Shown in pieces: positions 63,853 through 64,000 of a DNA stretch of 64,000 nucleotides. The notes beneath the pieces are model-generated. The model made no database searches and had not been told where the DNA came from. It was given only the letters and a program-made list of their open reading frames with translations. The stretch comes from Latrodectus hesperus. Its lineage: Eukaryota > Arthropoda > Arachnida > Araneae > Theridiidae. Positions within the stretch are counted from its first letter, which is position 1. Every line of letters begins with the position of its first letter. Made by a program: the position numbers and the translations under genes. The stretch is from NCBI GenBank assembly GCA_037975125.1, contig CM075854.1:63924571-63988570 (forward strand). Direction: 5' to 3'.

Positions 63853-64000
63853 CCGACTCGTTGTCACACTACTTTATGCTTATTGAAATTCACTAGAATT
63901 CTTCCTTCAGTTGGCTCAAGCTACTATTTTTAATGCCATTAAATATTTTCGTGATCTTCACATATCGAAAATTACAGCAATTTAAAAAGGTAAAGGAATA
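63853..64000. other. AT-rich DNA to window end
   Basis: Nothing supported. Confidence 0.6.

Noticed and set aside
63543..63896. 117-codon His/Thr/Ser-rich open frame
   Set aside because: Translation of an ACTC/ACAC microsatellite.

Overview
The window looks like AT-rich eukaryotic DNA, by eye about three quarters A+T. It is full of long (TA)n microsatellites, tRNA-derived SINEs, and decayed Tc1/mariner and non-LTR retrotransposon fragments. I found no intact cellular gene, no operon-like packing, no rRNA, no CRISPR and no believable functional tRNA. The Tc1 transposase lineages and the SINE bodies match what I know from arachnid genomes, so my best inference is a spider, probably an orb-weaver. 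The window is then a gene-poor intergenic or intronic stretch. This comes from recognising families, not from a search.

Layout. 1-7.26 kb is unique AT-rich DNA. 7.26-9.3 kb holds three tRNA-derived SINE copies, two with target-site duplications (TSDs). 9.3-26.6 kb is mostly unmarked, with one retrotransposon C-terminal relic (12.3 kb), a few hairpins, a (TA)n tract and one plus-strand SINE (21.4 kb). 26.6-27.3 kb carries a DDE-transposase relic followed by a SINE. 29.9-31.2 kb is a decayed Tc1 element. 32.6-35.15 kb holds two (TA)n tracts, a Tc1 C-terminal relic and a retrotransposon C-terminal relic.

35.7-41.1 kb is the structural centrepiece, a three-level nest. A Tc1-like element (outer, minus strand) is split by a 5'-truncated non-LTR retrotransposon, flanked by a 16-bp duplication with one mismatch. 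That retrotransposon is in turn interrupted by a second, younger, full-length Tc1-like element (plus strand). Joining the outer halves restores an open frame across the catalytic region, which independently supports the nesting.

43.5-44.1 kb is a Tc1 3' relic with a SINE inserted in its coding region. 51.26-51.61 kb is a four-copy tandem repeat of about 86-98 bp. 52.8-54.1 kb is a 1266-bp DD37D (maT-like) mariner with terminal inverted repeats (TIRs). 58.4-59.1 kb is an internally deleted pogo/Tigger-like element with TIRs and TA duplications. 59.2-62.98 kb holds four more SINEs, one of them inside a retrotransposon RNase H/C-terminal relic. 63.6-63.85 kb is an ACTC/ACAC microsatellite.

All recognised coding sequence is transposon-derived and inactivated by stops, frameshifts or truncation. 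Most SINEs and transposase relics lie on the minus strand, which weakly suggests an intron of a plus-strand gene. I do not see a new biological system. The most informative content is the datable nest of insertions and a handful of unexplained GC-richer islands and hairpins.
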